Program-made: the position numbers and the translations under genes
Source: a virus
Strand: one strand, 5' to 3'
Virus record (IMG/VR): IMGVR_UViG_3300035670_001455
Location: 1-20,564 of that record
DNA: 20,564 nucleotides
Notes under the pieces: generated by a model
Databases searched by the model: none
The model's input: only the letters and a program-made list of their open reading frames with translations
What the model was told of the DNA's origin: nothing
Shown here: positions 19,045-20,564 of the stretch, in pieces
How positions within the stretch are numbered: the first letter of the stretch is position 1
Layout of the letters: each line of letters starts with the position of its first letter

Positions 19045-20564
19045 ATGGCCAACACTAGCTCTATCTTCAAGGGATCTCGTGCGAAAATCTTGGCCAAGGA
19101 TGGTATCGGCCTTGAGCTGAACCAAGACCTTCGCATGACCGATGGCGTTACTAGCTACGACATACAGCCAAACATCAACACCGGAACCCTTGAGGTAAGC
19201 CTTGAGGGGACGACATTTGCCCAGATCGGGCAAAGCTTGATGGCGCGGATCAGAAACGACGGCGTCGTGGTCGCAAAGGCCGCGCTGGTCTACTCTAGCA
19301 ACGTCTCAGGCCACAAGATCATCGTCAAACCGGCGATTGCTACGAGTGCTGGTCAGGTGGCCGGGGTTATTGGCTGGACGACAAGTTCTCTCGGGACGAA
19401 CGTCGATGGATACGCCCAGATCAGTGGTGTCTTGGATAACGTGAAGACAGACTTCGACTCTGACGGTAACGCCCTGTCGGTCGGGGATCTTCTCTACGTC
19501 TCGGCGAGTGTTGCGGGTGGATACACGAAGGTGGCTCCGACCAATAAGCGCCTCGTCGGTGTGGTGATGGAATCCCATCAGACTCAAGGGAAGATCCTCT
19601 GCCAAGTTAACCCTCCGGTGAGTCTCGAAGAGATCACAAACGTAACGATTAGCTCCGTGGCTGACCTTGATATGTTGCGCTACGACTCGGCTTCCGGGAC
19701 ATGGCAGAACTTTGAAAACCCTTCGAACGACACGCTTGAGCCTACGGGTTTTGTCGACCCTGCCGGTGTGGTAATCTCCTACGACTCGGGAGATCGTACC
19801 GTTACCCTCACTCACGGCTCCGGAACCATCGAATACTATCAAAATGGGGTCAAAAAGACCAAGACGAGCCCGTGGACGACGACTCCCCACACAAACACGA
19901 CCGGGAATAGCTACTTCTTCTACATCGACTCGGCTGGCGCGAGCCAGTTTACGACAAACTCCTTCCCGGGGTTTGAGCAAGTATTGGTGGCCTATGTCTA
20001 CTTCGGGGCGACGGATAAGTTTGCCGTCCGAGAGACTCACGGGCTGATGCAATGGCAGACTCACGACGAGCTCCACAGGACGATCGGGACGTATCTTCGC
20101 TCCGGCGGTCTTGTCACGGCTGGAAGTTATGTGCTGGACACAAACACCGTCGATGCCGTAACTCCTGCGGTCGATGTGGCTGTTGTCTCTGACGAGGATC
20201 TCGACTCGACGATCCCCGCGTTTACAAACGGATCTACATACACCCGAGTTCACTTTGACTCCGGATCTGCCGTGTTTACTCCCGGATCGACCTTTCCATA
20301 TCCAAACGACGGGACGGATATCCAGTACAACCAAAACCCACGTACTGGAACGGCTCTCACGGCGATGACGGTCAACAACCGCTGGGTTAACGTCTACGGG
20401 GCTTTCGTCCCTGCGACGAGCGATGCCGGGAGCCAATCCTACCGGATCATCTGGATCACGGGGCAGCAGATCTACACTACCCTCACGGCTGCCTTGGCCG
20501 AGGATTTTAGGGGTCTGTATCTCGGAAACCTCGCCTCTCTGTTCTCCGAGTTTGTCCCCTACAT
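19045..20564 (+). CDS. Large fibre-like structural protein, 3' end beyond the window
   Basis: ATG 19045 follows GGAAAGGG and the frame is open for 506 codons to the edge. The product is almost all beta, with no membrane segment. It starts MANTSSIFKGSRAKILAKDGIGLELNQDLRM. Residues near 130-190 (SVGDLLYVSASVAGGYTKVAPTNKRLVGVVMES) recall a short beta domain found in many fibre and baseplate proteins, and YFGATDKFAVRETHGLMQW..HDELHRTIGTYLRSGG recalls collar or shaft motifs of tail fibres. It is probably a virion fibre or appendage protein. Codons are mixed, unlike the capsid gene. Confidence 0.6.
   Translation, partial: MANTSSIFKGSRAKILAKDGIGLELNQDLRMTDGVTSYDIQPNINTGTLEVSLEGTTFAQIGQSLMARIRNDGVVVAKAALVYSSNVSGHKIIVKPAIATSAGQVAGVIGWTTSSLGTNVDGYAQISGVLDNVKTDFDSDGNALSVGDLLYVSASVAGGYTKVAPTNKRLVGVVMESHQTQGKILCQVNPPVSLEEITNVTISSVADLDMLRYDSASGTWQNFENPSNDTLEPTGFVDPAGVVISYDSGDRTVTLTHGSGTIEYYQNGVKKTKTSPWTTTPHTNTTGNSYFFYIDSAGASQFTTNSFPGFEQVLVAYVYFGATDKFAVRETHGLMQWQTHDELHRTIGTYLRSGGLVTAGSYVLDTNTVDAVTPAVDVAVVSDEDLDSTIPAFTNGSTYTRVHFDSGSAVFTPGSTFPYPNDGTDIQYNQNPRTGTALTAMTVNNRWVNVYGAFVPATSDAGSQSYRIIWITGQQIYTTLTAALAEDFRGLYLGNLASLFSEFVPY

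Overview
This window is a stretch of a tailed double-stranded DNA bacteriophage (Caudoviricetes). The evidence is a run of packaging and head genes: large terminase, portal, scaffold, HK97-fold major capsid protein, minor structural proteins and the start of a large fibre-like protein. Upstream lies a dense early region of tiny overlapping genes. Shine-Dalgarno sites are strong and many gene pairs overlap by ATGA or GTGA. The host is a bacterium that I cannot name; sigma70-like elements and a secretion-type signal peptide point loosely to a proteobacterium. The terminase, portal, scaffold, coat order resembles P22-type phages. No tail-morphology gene is visible, so the virion type stays open. 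I see no integrase, CRISPR array or tRNA.

Layout. 1-313 (minus): 5' part of a DnaQ/PolB-like 3'-5' exonuclease, probably the first gene of a leftward replication or recombination operon beyond the edge. 314-445: divergent control region. 446-6346 (plus): about 21 small early genes, most of unknown function, including an HTH protein, a RuvC-like Holliday junction resolvase, two membrane or secreted miniproteins, two coiled-coil proteins, a C-type-lectin-fold (DUF1566-like) protein and several Cys-rich zinc-ribbon-like proteins. A terminator at 6416-6449 closes this block. 6471-7729 (plus): a lambda O/P-like replication pair, with 12-bp iterons and an A-rich tract inside the initiator gene, which is a candidate origin. 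7796-9413 (minus): five small genes of unknown function read leftward from a promoter at 9460-9488 and ended by a terminator at 7796-7821. 9671-10066: HTH protein, likely small terminase. 10067-10716: 650 bases without a convincing gene but full of strong inverted repeats. 10717-18992: packaging and head operon. 19045 to the end: fibre-like structural protein, cut by the window edge.

How it fits together. Two divergent control regions (about 399-445 and 9460-9500) share the same half-site, TGTCAA/TTGACA, with the -35 hexamers inside it. One phage regulator could therefore control both. The replication pair would fire the candidate origin, RuvC would resolve or trim branched DNA before packaging, and the terminase block would fill the procapsid. 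The most interesting signals are the lectin-fold gene, whose codons look like a diversity-generating-retroelement variable region; the iteron origin; the long structured non-coding segment before the terminase operon; the repeated gene-junction sequence in the early operon; and the shared operator.
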